Origin: Hormiphora californensis
Lineage: Eukaryota > Ctenophora > Tentaculata > Cydippida > Pleurobrachiidae
Assembly: GCA_020137815.1 (NCBI GenBank)
Contig: CM035352.1
Coordinates: forward strand, 5,163,159 to 5,227,158
Length of the DNA stretch: 64,000 nucleotides
Reading direction: 5' to 3'
In this document: positions 32,065-46,158 of the stretch, piece by piece
Position numbering within the stretch: position 1 is the stretch's first letter
Layout of the letters: each line of letters begins with the position of its first letter
Program-made: the position numbers and the translations under genes
The notes under the pieces: model-generated
What the model was told of the DNA's origin: nothing
The model's input: only the letters and a program-made list of their open reading frames with translations
Databases searched by the model: none

Positions 32065-34885
32065 TCACACCCTTCCATTCGCCTTTATCGCTTCTGCGAT
32101 AATGATTTCATTTGCTTGTCCTGAATTTTCAATCAGCGGTGACAGGGCCGCTGTTTTTTCAGTCTTCACCGCTGACGATTGTTCTACACCCCGTGAAATA
32201 TTACTCTGTTGAGTCATTTGCATGTGTCCAGCACTGCCGTGCCCTGCACTACCCCCACTGGGGACCCCGGCTAGCCGCTCATGACTTCTAGCTATCCACC
32301 GGAAGTAAAGTCTCCTCTGTAGCTTGTGTAATTCCATTCTAAAGGAGCTGCCCGTCGAGAGGAGAATGAAGGGGTTGACGAAGGAGTTGAGGTATGCTAG
32401 GAAGTTGTACATTGCGTAGAAATAGGTTGTCTCCACAGGGCCCTGATCACGGGAAAATTAGTGATTAATAAAGTCATTATCTTAAAGTTCATTTTTGGTT
32501 CATTTTTTATTTATCTTGGTATAGATTTGTTCAGAAACACGTATCTTTTTGTTCTTCTTACCATAGCCAGCAGTCCATCTGTGATTATTTCTCGTCCGAG
32601 TGCAGCGGAGATGAGGTTCTTGAAGTTGTTGTAAATGATTATGGAGTAGCAGAGAATATACCATCCAGTCATTAGCATCAGTGATATGACCTGTAGGGAG
32701 AGGATGATGGTTAGTTAATTGTGGAGAAGTTAGGGGCGGGAAACCAAATTTTATGATGTCCTTGATCGCCCCTGAATTTTATAAATTCTGTTTCGTGGGG
32801 TCATACTTATTTTTTAAAACAGATCGTGTATTTTATCTTGTAGCTTTGCTTACCACTTGTTTGCTTTGGACCCTCTGTTCGATAAATCCAGATTTCTCCT
32901 TCAGGTTTCGCTTGCTTTTCACCGTACTCCACTGTTTCTATGATTGAGAAGTTTTCAGAATTTAAGTAAGTACATGGATTGACCACCTATTTTAGGGCAC
33001 TCCATTAAACTAAAACTGTTTACACACTTCACTGGTCCTCTGTGTGCTCCACTATTATAGAACGCCTCATTGAATAATGGGCAATAACACAACTATCTCT
33101 CTCCCCGCGGCATATACCCATCAATGTAATACTTCTCTAACTTACATATCGACCAATATACCACCACCATGTTTACCACTACTGCGCTAGCGAAAACTAT
33201 CAGAATATTCAGCTTATCCCATTAAGTTAGTTCCAAAAACAAACAACAGGAAGTAGGAAAAACAACTAATACAGTTCTAAATGATATATTATGGTACCTT
33301 GTAACGGTTTACGAGGTAGAAAACGATAAAGACGTTAGTACAGATGATGGTGAAGAGAGATAAGACCATGGGAATAGGGCCCATTATTATCAGATAAAGC
33401 ATGGCTATTGTTCGTTCTGTGCCCGCATCGTAGATAAAATCACAGATACTCCACCTGGTAATTAACCGGAATCAAAGATCAAAACTTTTAAATAAGTTGA
33501 TTTCATAACGGTCATTGAACAAAATGAACTGGTTTTTAATCAGTGCCAGATATTTGTGAATGATAATTCATAGTAGCTTACTCGGGACTAAAAGTGTAGC
33601 CAAAGTTGGGGACAAAGTATGGAAACGTAGCAAACGTGACCCCGTACAGATAGATCAGTACACACATGCCCGTTACCTAGAGGAGATACAATCAATTAGC
33701 AAAACAGAAACGGATGTCACACTAATTTATGGAGGTAAATTTACGTTTCAGAAATCAGAACACCTAGAGAAAATTTCAATACGATGCGAAAAACTCTAGA
33801 AAAAGGAGCACGTACCACATTTCTATGGTCCATAAAGAGTTTGCTGTGGGGCCAGTAGACAGCATGGAACCTCATTGCACAAGCAAGAGCCAGGAGAAGG
33901 GGTGTAATGATCATATTCCAGTTCCATACCATACCCGCCATCACACAGAGTGGTTTCAGCTTTTCAAATTTAGCATCGTCCCGACCTGGGGGATAATGTA
34001 GAAATATGTCCCCACAAAAGAAAGCAATTTTTACCTTGCTCTGACGAACCCCTGTCATATCAATATCGAACCCTGACATACACAATCATTACCTGGTTCA
34101 ACAATCAACATTCAGTCAACACTTACCACTGAGAAGAAAGAATGCAGAATAAAGGGCTGTTGCACTGACCACCAGATCAGTGAGAGTTTCAAACACAATC
34201 ACAATATAATAGCTCTTCTGCTTCCCCATCATGTAGAACAGATATAGAGCTAGTGAGTTAACCATCAGCCCTATTATACCCATCACCAAATGTACCTGCA
34301 AATTATATTTCAAGGTTATTGAAAGATCATTCAATGATTCACTGCCAGAGCATTGGCCTGACCCTATTCTGTGGTCAGAGCATTGGTCTGACAAATGATT
34401 CATTGATACAACTTGGAGTAGCACTGATAGGAAATATTCCAACAGTGCAAATGATCTTTCGATACTTCTAGTTCTTGTCTCATTATAATTGTTTCGACCT
34501 CAAGACATATAAAATAAATTGACAGAGTCGCCAAGGTGCCACGACTAATGAGTTGTGATAATGACCGAATGACTCGTGGAGGAGTTTATCAATAAGAAGT
34601 CTACCATGATGATAAACAATCATCAATTGATCTGTCTAGATCAAGCTCTATAATTGACCGGTAACATTCTATGGAACTAAACTCCATCCAACTCAAAGGT
34701 TGATCTACCGAACCCTCACATAAAGCACGGTTTCAGCCAGGCCACATGTTACTTACCCCTCCTAAAACGAGGTCGACCCAGAGAATACATGCTGGCCACC
34801 AGTCACACGACTCCCTATTGGGAGCAATGCAGCTCTCACAAGTCTCCTTGTTGTAGAAAGGTAATGTAATGTTCGGGTCCTCCAT
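32065..34885 (-). CDS. Class-A-like GPCR, paralogue A of a tandem pair
   Basis: Eight exons (34757-34885, 34127-34295, 33816-33985, 33582-33676, 33298-33454, 32854-32937, 32562-32690, 32065-32442), all GT-AG and in phase, give 436 residues with seven hydrophobic helices. The N-terminus is short and Cys-rich (ETCESCIAPNRESCDWWP). TM1 is VHLVMGIIGLMVNSLALYLF, and TM3 ends ALACAMRFHAV, so an MRF replaces DRY. WSICDF lies in the second extracellular loop region. TM7 has NSFVNPFILL, lacking the Tyr of NPxxY. The cytoplasmic tail is basic then Ser/Gly-rich. G-protein coupling is inferred from fold only; no ligand class is recognisable. Confidence 0.82.
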
Positions 34886-35865
34886 TTCTATCAAAGGTTT
34901 AGGTTGTTACGATGGTTTGAATAACACAGAAATCTTGGTTTATAACCGGGCATAGAGAAAGATCAGGGTCAAACAAGGCAAAGGTTTACGATGGTTATCC
35001 AACACAGAAACTTAGCAGTACAACATGAAAATACAAGACGCTCTTTCAATAGATCTACTTATTGCGCTCATGTATTATGGGTCCATTCTATTGGCTGAAC
35101 AAAGAGATAGTATATGTGATATTATGATACAATGCACGCTTTTCGTGCATGTCTATACATGATATGCTAATACAATTAGGCGATTCTGAATTTGATACAA
35201 TGAAGACAGAGAGAGAGAGATATTAAAAAGTGGCATGTGCTAGAACAGACCGGAACAATGCAAGATAAATTAATGCTTTGAATGAAAATAGTAGGCTGAG
35301 AAACAGAATGGATAATTCATACTCAAAGATATAACCGTCTGGGCATAGTTTGATGAAAATTTGAAACAATTGTTTACTGCTATAGTAAACGGTAGTTTTC
35401 CTTTGTTACTAATTTCAAGATACCTATATATCAAATGCACATACGGATACAATAGGACAATGACCAACCACAATCAGCTCATTATTTTCTAAATTCTAAA
35501 ACGCAGCTATCTCAGCACCTGATAGAGGGAGCAGTACTGTAAAAACATGCAGGTGGAATTTTTGTTGCAAAGAAAGTAATACAATTACTCTCTCACTGCA
35601 ACTCCTGCGTGTGTGGAGAAGAGGGTGTGAAACTATCAATACATCTGCCAAAGCTTGAACACTTGAAGTGTGTGTGTGTGTGTAGGGCGTAGGTACCATG
35701 TTCAGTACACTTGTATCTCTCTCTAGAGGTTCTGCGTGTGATGAGGTCCATGGCGGGTACAAAATAAAACGCAAATAACCGCGTGGTAGTGTGTGGTGTG
35801 TGCAATACGAAGGAGGAGAGACCCATTACACGCATCCTATAGTGGTTTTAAAGTACATAATATAT

Positions 35866-36820
35866 ATACCGCGTGGCCCAAAAAAAACTAAGGGTACGTT
35901 GGCCTTCTTTTCTCCTAGAAATTTGATTTCAATCACCCTGATATTTTGTCACAATATTTGTATGGTTACTCATTCGAGGAATCCGGAGTTTCAGCCCTCT
36001 GGATGAAAATTCATTTTTTTTCGCCCGAATGAACATTTAATGAACGCCAAAACGGGGCCATATTTTGGTACCAAAGTTTTACAAATTTGTTTGGCTATCG
36101 ATTTTCTTTCGAACGCGACCAGTTTGAGCTTAATTGGATCACCACAAGAATCACAGTGACCAGTTTACCTAGCCTAGGCTGGGTCATGTGATCCCCATCA
36201 AATTATGACGTGTTAGCAAGAGAACTTACATTCTAACGGACGCTGTATCGGTATACCGTCCTAATTAGCAGATGTGATACGTGATACGCGACCGTTACAC
36301 CTGCTTATTGGCACTTAGTAATGACGCTAGCGGTCCAATAGGGGTCACTTGACCAGAAAAATGAATTTTTAGATAGAGAGCCGAAATTCTAGCTAACATC
36401 AATATCGATCAAGTGTAATGGCCGTACGAATTTTTAGCGCCTGAATTTACCAATTTCTTGTCAAAACGGGTTAAAATCGATGTTTGATAAAAATGACCGT
36501 TTTTTAATCATTTATTTCACCAACTAAACTTGATTCATTTTTAATAAAAACTCGGATTGCCATTTATTATTGTTTACTCTAATGCATGGTTGCTATTTTT
36601 AAGAATAAAATCGAATTTAACCATGAGAAAACGTGGAAAAACCCGAAAAACGAGAAATTGGGTTCATTCATGAACTTCACACTTTTATGTTTTGAAACTC
36701 CGGATTCCTCGAATGAGTAACCATACAAATATTGTGACAAAATATCAGAGTGATCGAAATTAAACTTCTGGGAGAAAATAAGGCCAACGTACCCTTAGTT
36801 TTTTTTGGGCCGCGCGGTAT
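35866..36820. mobile_element. DNA element with ~140-bp inverted ends
   Basis: The left end TACCGCGTGGCCCAAAAAAA and on through CTAAGGGTACGTTGGCC, then GTTACTCATTCGAGGAATCC, recurs inverted at the right end. About 955 bp, flanked by TA. No transposase frame. It is consistent with a non-autonomous Tc1/mariner-like element. Confidence 0.85.
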
Positions 36821-37352
36821 ATGATGCCTGGGTTTGACGAACCCACTAGGAACTATTGATGCTCCTTTATATCCCCCTGAATCCCACTGATAAGTAGGTA
36901 TATGATTCTGGGCGTGCTGGTGCGCCTTATTAGCGTGTTCGGTGCGGCCTCTACTATACTTTCACGCAGGTCATCTTCACAAACAAACAAACAATGGCAT
37001 TCAAACTCAAAGATGTATATATAACCGTCTGGGAAAGACAGAATCTGGCCTGATTGTAAGAAATAATATGAGGGGGAACACTTGATAATGCGCATCTTTA
37101 TGTCAAAAAGTGGTCAAGTCATCAACTAAGTATTCCACTGAATGGGTCAAAGAAGGCATAGATAATGCATGGCTCATAGTAAGCAATTAGTGAAAAAGAG
37201 GCACCACGCGAGACATACAGCAGAGGAGCGAGGGACAGCTGGTAATAACTGTACTGTGTGTTGAGCATGTATGGTAACGAGCCGGAAACAGCTCCTAGCA
37301 GAGCTCAATAATATGTGTTACAAAAAAACTTCAAACGTTTACTGTAAATTGC

Positions 37353-37355
<3 letters not shown>

Positions 37356-37440
<85 letters not shown>
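37356..37440. repeat. (AC)n microsatellite
   Basis: About 85 bp of uninterrupted AC dinucleotides. Confidence 0.97.
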
Positions 37441-37441
<1 letters not shown>

Positions 37442-37761
37442 CACCAGTACACCACACAGTGTTGGCACGTGTGGAATCATTTGTCAGAACAAACTCTATA
37501 TAATCACGATAATTACTGTCCGAGCTATATGGCATATTTAGAGATTCATGCAGCTCGGTATGTCAACATGAACTTTATTATATGAGGGTCAATATATGGC
37601 TCTTGCATGAAGATTGAAGATTGAAGGCTCATATAATATGTTAGTACCTTGAAACCAAGTAATATTCTGGGAACTCTCGAGTCTCCCCTTCTACGACACA
37701 TGTCAAGTTCAGAAAGTTCTATCTAGCTAATAAATTATAACTGGGATCAAGTCTCTGTGTG

Positions 37762-39230
37762 CACGGTGCCCCTGAAGGAAGTTCCACCTCGACCGAGTCC
37801 CCCAGCAAAACGAACGGTTGTGTGACCTAAAGGGGACCTCTGGGAACTACGCAGGACCGTGGGGGAAAAGATTTAAAAGTAGCCTAAAAAATTAAAACGA
37901 TAGAAAGATAGCTATCGTTTTTTTCACTTTGAAAATACGACGTTTCTTTAACAAAATCCTTGATCAGGAAGATGCAAGTGTCTCCCACCTATTTTTTGAC
38001 GTAGAATCGAATGCCGTTGAAGTCAAATCTCTAAAATGTTAGTAAAATGGTGAAAATCGCGTTTTTAGGTGTTTTTTGGTGAAAAAAGCGTTCAAACTGG
38101 TACTAGATGATGAGATAGAGTCCCAAAAGTATGACAAATCGCTTTTTTGGGACCTTTTCGCCCTAGAAGCAGATTTTTATGAAAATCTGGTTCAGCGCCT
38201 ATTCTCTGTATACTTTCAAAGAAGGTGAATATTGCTCTAATTTAGCCAATTTTGAAGAAAAGTCATCCAAAACAGTACTAGATGATGAGATAGTGACCCA
38301 AAAATATAACTAATCGATTTTTTGGGTCTTTTCCGTCCTAGAAACAAATTTGCATGGCGGTCGGATGATACGTTTCCTCTCGGTAGGCCTCTGAAGTAGG
38401 TGGAAATAGCCAAAATATAGCGATTGCGGCAAATGAATGTGGATAAACGTTTACCAAACCCACTTCATCATCATGTATGGCTCTTGCATAGTCCAGTAGC
38501 CCAGAGATATGTCATACATGATGCTAAAGTGGGTTTGGTAAACGTTTATCCACATTCATTTGCCGCAATCGCTATATTTTGGCTATTTCCACCTACTTCA
38601 GAGGCCTACCGAGAGGAAACGTATCATCCGACCGCCATGCAAATTTGTTTCTAGGACGGAAAAGACCCAAAAAATCGATTAGTTATATTTTTGGGTCACT
38701 ATCTCATCATCTAGTACTGTTTTGGATGACTTTTCTTCAAAATTGGCTAAATTAGAGCAATATTCACCTTCTTTGAAAGTATACAGAGAATAGGCGCTGA
38801 ACCAGATTTTCATAAAAATCTGCTTCTAGGGCGAAAAGGTCCCAAAAAAGCGATTTGTCATACTTTTGGGACTCTATCTCATCATCTAGTACCAGTTTGA
38901 ACGCTTTTTTCACCAAAAAACACCTAAAAACGCGATTTTCACCATTTTACTAACATTTTAGAGATTTGACTTCAACGGCATTCGATTCTACGTCAAAAAA
39001 TAGGTGGGAGACACTTGCATCTTCCTGATCAAGGATTTTGTTAAAGAAACGTCGTATTTTCAAAGTGAAAAAAACGATAGCTATCTTTCTATCGTTTTAA
39101 TTTTTTAGGCTACTTTTAAATCTTTTCCCCCACGGTCCTGCGTAGTTCCCAGAGGTCCCCTTTAGGTCACACAACCGTTCGTTTTGCTGGGGGACTCGGT
39201 CGAGGTGGAACTTCCTTCAGGGGCACCGTG
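37762..39230. mobile_element. 1.47-kb near-perfect palindrome
   Basis: The sequence from 37762 (CACGGTGCCCCTGAAGGAAG) to about 38465 is repeated in reverse complement up to 39230, with a central loop of about 60 bp near 38496. I found no mismatches in the stretches compared. Each arm holds an internal direct repeat around CTAGATGATGAGATAG. No open frame spans it. Possibly a foldback transposon or a recent inverted duplication. Confidence 0.85.
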
Positions 39231-40218
39231 TGTGAAGAGCTGTTACTTTCTAAAGTGCAACTCCGACAGATGGATTATTTTACCAAGAAAGGGGATATTC
39301 GAATATGCCGTACAGAGGAGAAAAAAGTTCTATCTAGCTGTCTTAGAAAGAAAAATATATTGCATTATCACACAATTAATCTAATTTTCGGCATAAAGTT
39401 TCAAAATTCCATTGAAAAGTTACAATTCGAAATCAAGTTTAACACGGAGCATGTGTTCTGCTTTCTTGACACGTTAGGCTCTATTCAACTTTTAATTAGA
39501 ATAGTCTGGCTTGAATGAGGTCTTGTTCAGTAGTAATTTGTATCTCAGTAGGAATTTAGCTGATGGGAATGGTCACCTTTTTGTGTTCTTTTACCTTAAA
39601 GAAAGCTTTGTTTTTCTTGATATTTTTGGCTTATTATGATTCCCATTCTAAGTGTATTAAAAAGTAGGCAAAAAAACGAATTGGACAATATTCAGGTGCT
39701 ACACGCTTGAAAAAAAAACTACGGTCTCCCATGCGCATCTAGGTCAGTTTGAACCATGAGTCACTCATTGAGTCGAACTCATTGAGTGCAACAAAAGCTT
39801 CTAATGTTTATTCACAAATCACAATCAGGGTCAAAGTTACAAGATTGCCCCACGCACACCCGCAAGCATAGGTGGAAATTAAGGTGAAGAAAGAGAGAAA
39901 TGAGTTGGCTGTGTGAGGGGATCGCCCTACGGGCTCGCGAACGGGGGGCACAACTTGCCCCAAAAAATTAGCAATTCGAACTAGTATTTCCATGATACGC
40001 AGCAATCACAAACAAACATACCATCAAGCAAAAACGTAACACACAGATCATCTAGTAGAAACAATTCAGTTAGATTCTGGTAAAAGATAATATCAATTTG
40101 ATATTATCAAACCCCCCATCACACGTATTGTTGCAGGCCTAATCTTGGACAAAAGACCTGCCTATATAATCAGACGGCCCTAATTGTCGCCCTGATCATT
40201 CCATAGAGTCTAGAGCAT

Positions 40219-40220
40219 GA

Positions 40221-40276
<56 letters not shown>

Positions 40277-40316
40277 ATATGCAGGGTCTCTCTCTCTCTA
40301 CTCTCGTCTCTCTCTC

Positions 40317-40351
<35 letters not shown>

Positions 40352-40373
40352 CTCTTTCCCTCTCCAACTATCT
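40219..40373. repeat. (TC)n tract
   Basis: TC dinucleotide run interrupted by short ATATGCAGGG and TACTCTCG segments. Confidence 0.93.
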
Positions 40374-41567
40374 CTATCTAAACTATCTCGGATCTCATCA
40401 CGCTCCTCTGATAATTTGGTACTGGTACACATTGTCTAAAGAAGCTCGAGTCAAGGTACCAGAAGCTTCGCCAGATACAGAGCTATATAATTAATGATGT
40501 CTTCACCCCCCTCATGCGAGTTTGTTACCCAACACAAAGTAGAACATGGTGTAACAATATTAACCCCCCCCCCCCCCCCGGTATTATATAGAGCAGAACC
40601 CCCCCCCCCTCTCAAATATGTGGGTAATTCTACACACCCACGAGCTGTGACCCTCTTCTGAATAATATGAATTTCGTCATTGATAAACGTTTACTACTCA
40701 CTGAGATAAGGGCTCCTGGGAATAATTTTGGCTTCCGTTAACTTCCGGTGATTTTGATAAGAACGACTTAATATATGGGGGCATAGAATTTTCGAGATTC
40801 AACGAGCAACTGCCAGAACATTGGCCTGATCCTATATTCTCGTTTCTTTCAATTTCAAATAAGGAGCATTCGGTTAGTGCATTGGCCTATCAGCCTAGCA
40901 AAGTATGAATGTTGGTGCATGATTCAACCTTGAGCCAAGTCATTGCAATTAGTAGAACTAGCAGTTGGTAATTGTCGATTACAAACAAGCTTGTCACATA
41001 CATATTTATAGTAAAATGAAGACATGGTGAGACATGGTAGAGATAGAGTCAAATATGTGCGAATTTTTTAATTTAATTTTGGGAAAAAATAACAGTGTTT
41101 ACTGTTTACCACTGTAAGGTGACTATGTGGTGGGGCTAGTATAGGGCTTTCTTTCATTTTAACATAATAGCATAAATAAGCAAACACACGAGTCACGAAA
41201 GTTAAGAACAAGCGGGAACAAGAATAACAATATATGAATATGAGAGTTTGATATTGTAAGATGAAAAGTGTGTAGAGGGAGGAGAGCTGAGGGAATGAGA
41301 GGTGTAATTTGTCTTTCGATGAGTGATACCTTTGGGAACCTATTCTAAATACAAACTAAGCTGCAGAGATCAGGCAGAACGAGAAGACTCTTGTGAGTCG
41401 AGGAGGAGGAGGCAAATTAGGGGCAGCATCTTGAGAGGAGTATATGGAGCGTGATATTATAAAGAGAGAAGATCAGTGACTGAGATTGAGACTGTTGGTG
41501 CGTTCGAGTGTCTGATCTTTTTGTCGTAATGGTATTGTAAGGAGAGTTACACTCAAACACCCCCTCA

Positions 41568-41570
<3 letters not shown>

Positions 41571-41651
<81 letters not shown>

Positions 41652-41690
41652 TCTCTCTCCCCCTCTCTCTCTCTCTCCCCCAAACACCTC
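41571..41690. repeat. (TC)n tract
   Basis: About 120 bp of TC dinucleotides with a few CCC interruptions at the right side. The Arg/Glu-only frame on the minus strand is an artefact. Confidence 0.95.
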
Positions 41691-42820
41691 CTCAACCCTC
41701 TGGCCTCTATCTATTTTAGTGTATCTCTCTCTCCTAAGGCCTAAGAGCACCGTCTCTGTTTTAACGTCTATCTGTCTCTATGTCACCATTGATTTGTTGA
41801 GTAAGGGAGAAGACTCTTCCCACTTACATAACAACCATTGATAGGGTTCAATGAAGGTGGTTTACCGTCACTCGTCAGTGCTATGATGATCATTGATCAG
41901 TGACCACTAAAAATCCACCATGATAATGACAAGCAAAGCGAGAAGGGTATTTTATCTAGCTGCAGATGAGCTAAATAGTTCATTTTAAACCCATGCTAAG
42001 CTAGACTATTATGTGTATAAATTCTCACTAGGTCATTATCCTCCGTCCTAAGGAAGGCTAATTGAGATTCTGTCGTGTGTTGCAGTGTGTTCAACTTTAG
42101 ATAAGTGATATGAGACAAGAGCTTGCAAAGCGATATACAATATGTCGTCATGACGGACGCTGCATAACGGACGCCAAGATCAATATGAAGGTACATGCCG
42201 ACAGTGACACGGAAAAGAAAACCAGACAAATACTATAATCATATACCCCAGTACCGGTCCCTTTTTCTGGCGTGATTAGCTTGTACAAGGGTGACTGTCT
42301 GTAGTTTTCATAATATCTGAATGTGAGCAGAAAATAATTCATGATTGAGGTAGACAATCGAAATATATATTATACAACATGCAGCTATTGAAAAAACAAC
42401 ACTAAACAAAAAAATGTGAAACAAAAAACCAACCTTACCCTAAATTCGGAAATAAAAAACATGTACTTTTGTTACAATACTATTGTACCAAATGTTCTAC
42501 ATTTTTTGGTTGAATCAGATATATATTTCCACAGCTTTAGTTCAGGCAGAGTGTCAAATCCTTTCAACGCCCACCTATATAACAATATATATCTAGAGGA
42601 AGCTTCCAGCTGCAGTGCCGGTAGTAGGTGTCAACATGATAGACTTCTGGTGAATTCTTTTCGATAGAAATATACATAGATATTTTGGAAGACAGAAATG
42701 TATATGTTGGACTTGGAGAGTGTCAGGATATAGCTGTCGATCTGAACATATTTTAAACACTGAATGACATGTATATTATGTCGGTATATATTATAAATCC
42801 ACAAGTGTCTAATGTTGTAG

Positions 42821-45800
42821 TCACATGGGCGCCATGTGAATCTGACTGATGGCTGCCTGACCGTAGTCCACCTGAAGTCCGGGCTGCTGGTACTGACTGC
42901 TATAGTCCACGGCCTGGACCCCACTCGGCACCCTACTCCCCGGCCCGCCTCCTCCACTTGGCCCCCTACTCCCTGGGCCCCTGGCTGTATTGTGTGAGCC
43001 CGGTGGACCGAGCCTCCCCTCCTCCGAGGGATTAGCTGTTGTCTGTTGTCGGAAATGGATAACCACATTTGATTTGATCTTGTTGACTTCTGATTTGAAG
43101 GTGTTTCCACTTGAAAGTTGGATGAGAGGGTTAGCGAAACTGTTGAGGTACGCACAGAAGTTATACGCTGCATAGAAATAGGTCTGCTCTATTTGTCCCT
43201 GTAGGAGAGTGTGGGTGTTACAAACCAATGGAAGGGGGCCAAAATAAGTCAAACCCGCACTGTAATATTAAAATACTAAAAGGCGATCTGGAATGTTTGG
43301 CCCTGTCTTTATTTGATCTGGTTTTATTTGCTTTGAATTTCATTTGCTTTGGTCTGAAAAACACATTTTATTTTAAACATGGTCCTAATTACCAATGTAG
43401 AGATCAGAGAGTTGATGTTGCTATCTTGTTTTACATTGACCAGAATATTTTTGAAGTTGTGGAATATGATAAGGGAATAACACAGGAAGTACCAAGCTGC
43501 CATAACCATTAGCGATACCACCTGAAATTATTTGTTAGGATTTCTATCATTGTTTTCTAGCCATCCTTCTCAAATATTCATATCATTTTATTTTTGTCCT
43601 GTTGGATATATTATGTTGATATGATGCCAAAACTATATAATGCTCTCGTTTTCTGTCACGACTCACCACTTGTTTACTAAGGGCTTGTGACTCCGCTGGC
43701 TCATCTTTCTTTCTCGTCCAAGACTTCTAAACAGAGGGAAAACAGAGGTTTTGTTAGGGCTAAAAGAGTGCTGTCACACTATCATTAGCCTAGTTTTGTT
43801 ATGCCTAATACCCCTCCTCCTCCCACCTGGGTTTATCACAATACCCTAGGTTAGGCATATATTCCTCTAGCACTGAGTTATACATACAGACACACCATGA
43901 AGCGTTACATCCCAACCATGGAAGGCAGACTATAAATTTCATGATTCAATAAGTTGAGTTTCATGAGTATTACTCATTCCAATCCTTCGTGACTAATGTA
44001 AAAATTGGAGAATTTCTCCAGGAGACTGGAGAATATCCGATGAATTAAAGATTGAACTCCAATATCTAATTTATCAGATTTTCTCGATTAAATTCCGATT
44101 CTTTTTCCTTCAGTCATCGTCATATAAGCACGTTTCATAATCTGTCTAGCACTCCAACTAATCTCTCACTCCGAATATTATAATATCTAGATTTATCTCG
44201 CGGACGATATTAATCTAGAGAACCTAGCACAATTTTCTGATCCTAGGTTATCGGTAGAACTGCAATTTCAAGATCATGGAGGCTGCGGTTTAATCGCGGG
44301 ATTATTTTTATATTTGGATGGAAGACACTATACAGACAATGCTTTAATTGCTAAGGTGTGGGACTGCAGCAGGGAGATATATCTAGTGTGAACATGTGAA
44401 CTCCACCCCCACAGATATAATTGTAGTTCACAAGTTCCAATATCATCATTCGTTAAACGTACGAGAACAAAGCCACTTTATCCCCCCATATATCTTCAAG
44501 ACGAGCCGTTTTAAATTTCTATACAGTCACCCTTTAAGGGTATAGGCTAGAAGTCGCCCCTGTGAAGCCGTTATGTCCGGCAAACTATGATAAAAAAAGC
44601 CAGGTGTACCATTAAAGAAAGGTGGTTTGATTCATTCAAGGATAGGAGATAGTCGATATGTTTGAAGATACCTGGTATCGAAGGAAGAGGTATCTGGCGA
44701 TGGTGATGTTAGTGGCTACTATCACCACTAGTGAACACAACATTGGTACAGGACCCAGAACTAGGGTGTACACCAGAGACTGGGTGTGGTCTAGTTCATC
44801 ATACACAAAGTCACATATACTCCACCTGGAAATATTAGGATCAGGGACGTTAGAATACCTATAATACCGGTAACATGTAGCGAATTAAGGTGCAAGTCAG
44901 GAAAATTAGGACATCGAAATATACCTCCGGTAGTGCTCAATTTGTAAACGTATTATACGGTTTCTTACCATTCGAAATAAAAGTAGTTGATGGATCGAAA
45001 GAAAAAGGGGAAGCTAGCGAAGACACCACCGTACAGGAAAACCAGGGAACAGATTAATATGGCCTGAAAAACAAATGGGTCGTTGAAGTTGTAAATGGTA
45101 ATGAGTCGGTGAAGACAAAATCTTCGAAATGATGTTTTATCAACAAACCCCTGATCGAGATCAACTTACGAATGGTTTGGTGGTAACAAAAGAGCTGTCA
45201 TGTGGATTGTACACTGCCCTAATCCGGAATATCCCGGAGAGGCTAAGGAGCATGGGAGTTGTGACCATATTCCAGTTCCACAGCCAACCCGCCACAAAAC
45301 ACAAGGGCGTGTCAAAGGATTTAGGCCTTCCTGGAGGTGATGGTATTTGGGTTACGAAATAGGAATATATTGAGCGGTAATTGATTGGGTTACGCAATAA
45401 AGTAATATGGTATAATTGCCATTGGTTTCAGAATGTGATTGTTCAATCCGAGTTCCTGTCATTATATTAAACGTGTCGAGACAGCTCAACTTGACATAAC
45501 TGCACTAGCATTGTGAGGTAAAAAGCTATAGTGGTAATAGTGACACTAAAACGGAGGGTCACATGTTCATTTAAATTGTGACAGGTTTCAGAATTTCCCC
45601 GCAATTACCTGTGACAAGAAATACCCCGGAGTAAACGGCCACCATGGAAGTGATGAGGTCGGTGAGGGTTTCAAATATTGCAATAACGTAGTATGGTTTA
45701 GTACGTCCTAGCCGGAGAAACACCACCAGAGCTATCATGTTGAAGGAAAATCCGAGGATCCCCACAATCAAATGCAACTGAAATGAAGTGTGGTTCAAAG

Positions 45801-46158
45801 TACAAAGTACAAAAATGCAATCCTAACTCGAGCATGGTTCAAAGTCGAAATGGATTTCACCTCCCTTGGTCTTCCCCAGTAAAAACATGCTTTTACTCGA
45901 CAACTAAAACATTCAAGTACTTACCACTCCCCAGACCATGTCCACGACACCAACACACATGTCCATGGAGACCATCGTGTAACATAACGTAGCGTTGGCT
46001 GCGTTGTCACAGTAATGAGCAGTACACTCCGAGTAGGCGTATCCGTTGGTCTCCAAACTGGCCATCGCGTGACTCTCCTGTATGTTCATGTGCTGTGATA
46101 TGTTGGCCCAACAGGATTCGATTGTGGCAAATGAGCCTTGATCACATACTGGAGTCAT
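42821..46158 (-). CDS. Class-A-like GPCR, paralogue B of a tandem pair
   Basis: Eight exons (45925-46169, 45609-45777, 45170-45330, 44969-45063, 44672-44825, 43667-43726, 43393-43521, 42821-43198) in phase. From the first Met in the first exon (46158) the product is 459 residues; an upstream exon may exist because that exon opens with a splice acceptor. Exon lengths of 169, 95, 129 and 378 equal those of paralogue A, and the phases match throughout. The N-terminus is longer and Cys-rich (PVCDQGSF, ECTAHYCDNAANATLCYT). TM7 has NSFANPLIQL. MVWNWNM/LWNWNM and WSICDF are shared with paralogue A. Tail is Pro/Gly/Ser-rich. Ligand unknown. Confidence 0.82.

Larger units (their letters stand above)
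34886..42820. other. 8-kb gene-free interval between the two paralogous GPCRs
   Basis: Contains two large palindromic elements (35866-36820, 37762-39230), an AC tract, two TC tracts and C-runs, but no exon with splice support on either strand. The flanking genes are duplicates, so promoter sequence of the first lies near 34890-35100. Confidence 0.55.

Noticed and set aside
42631-43173. 180-residue minus-strand frame overlapping the last exon of GPCR paralogue B
   Set aside because: It is an out-of-frame shadow. The true frame encodes TM7 and matches paralogue A.
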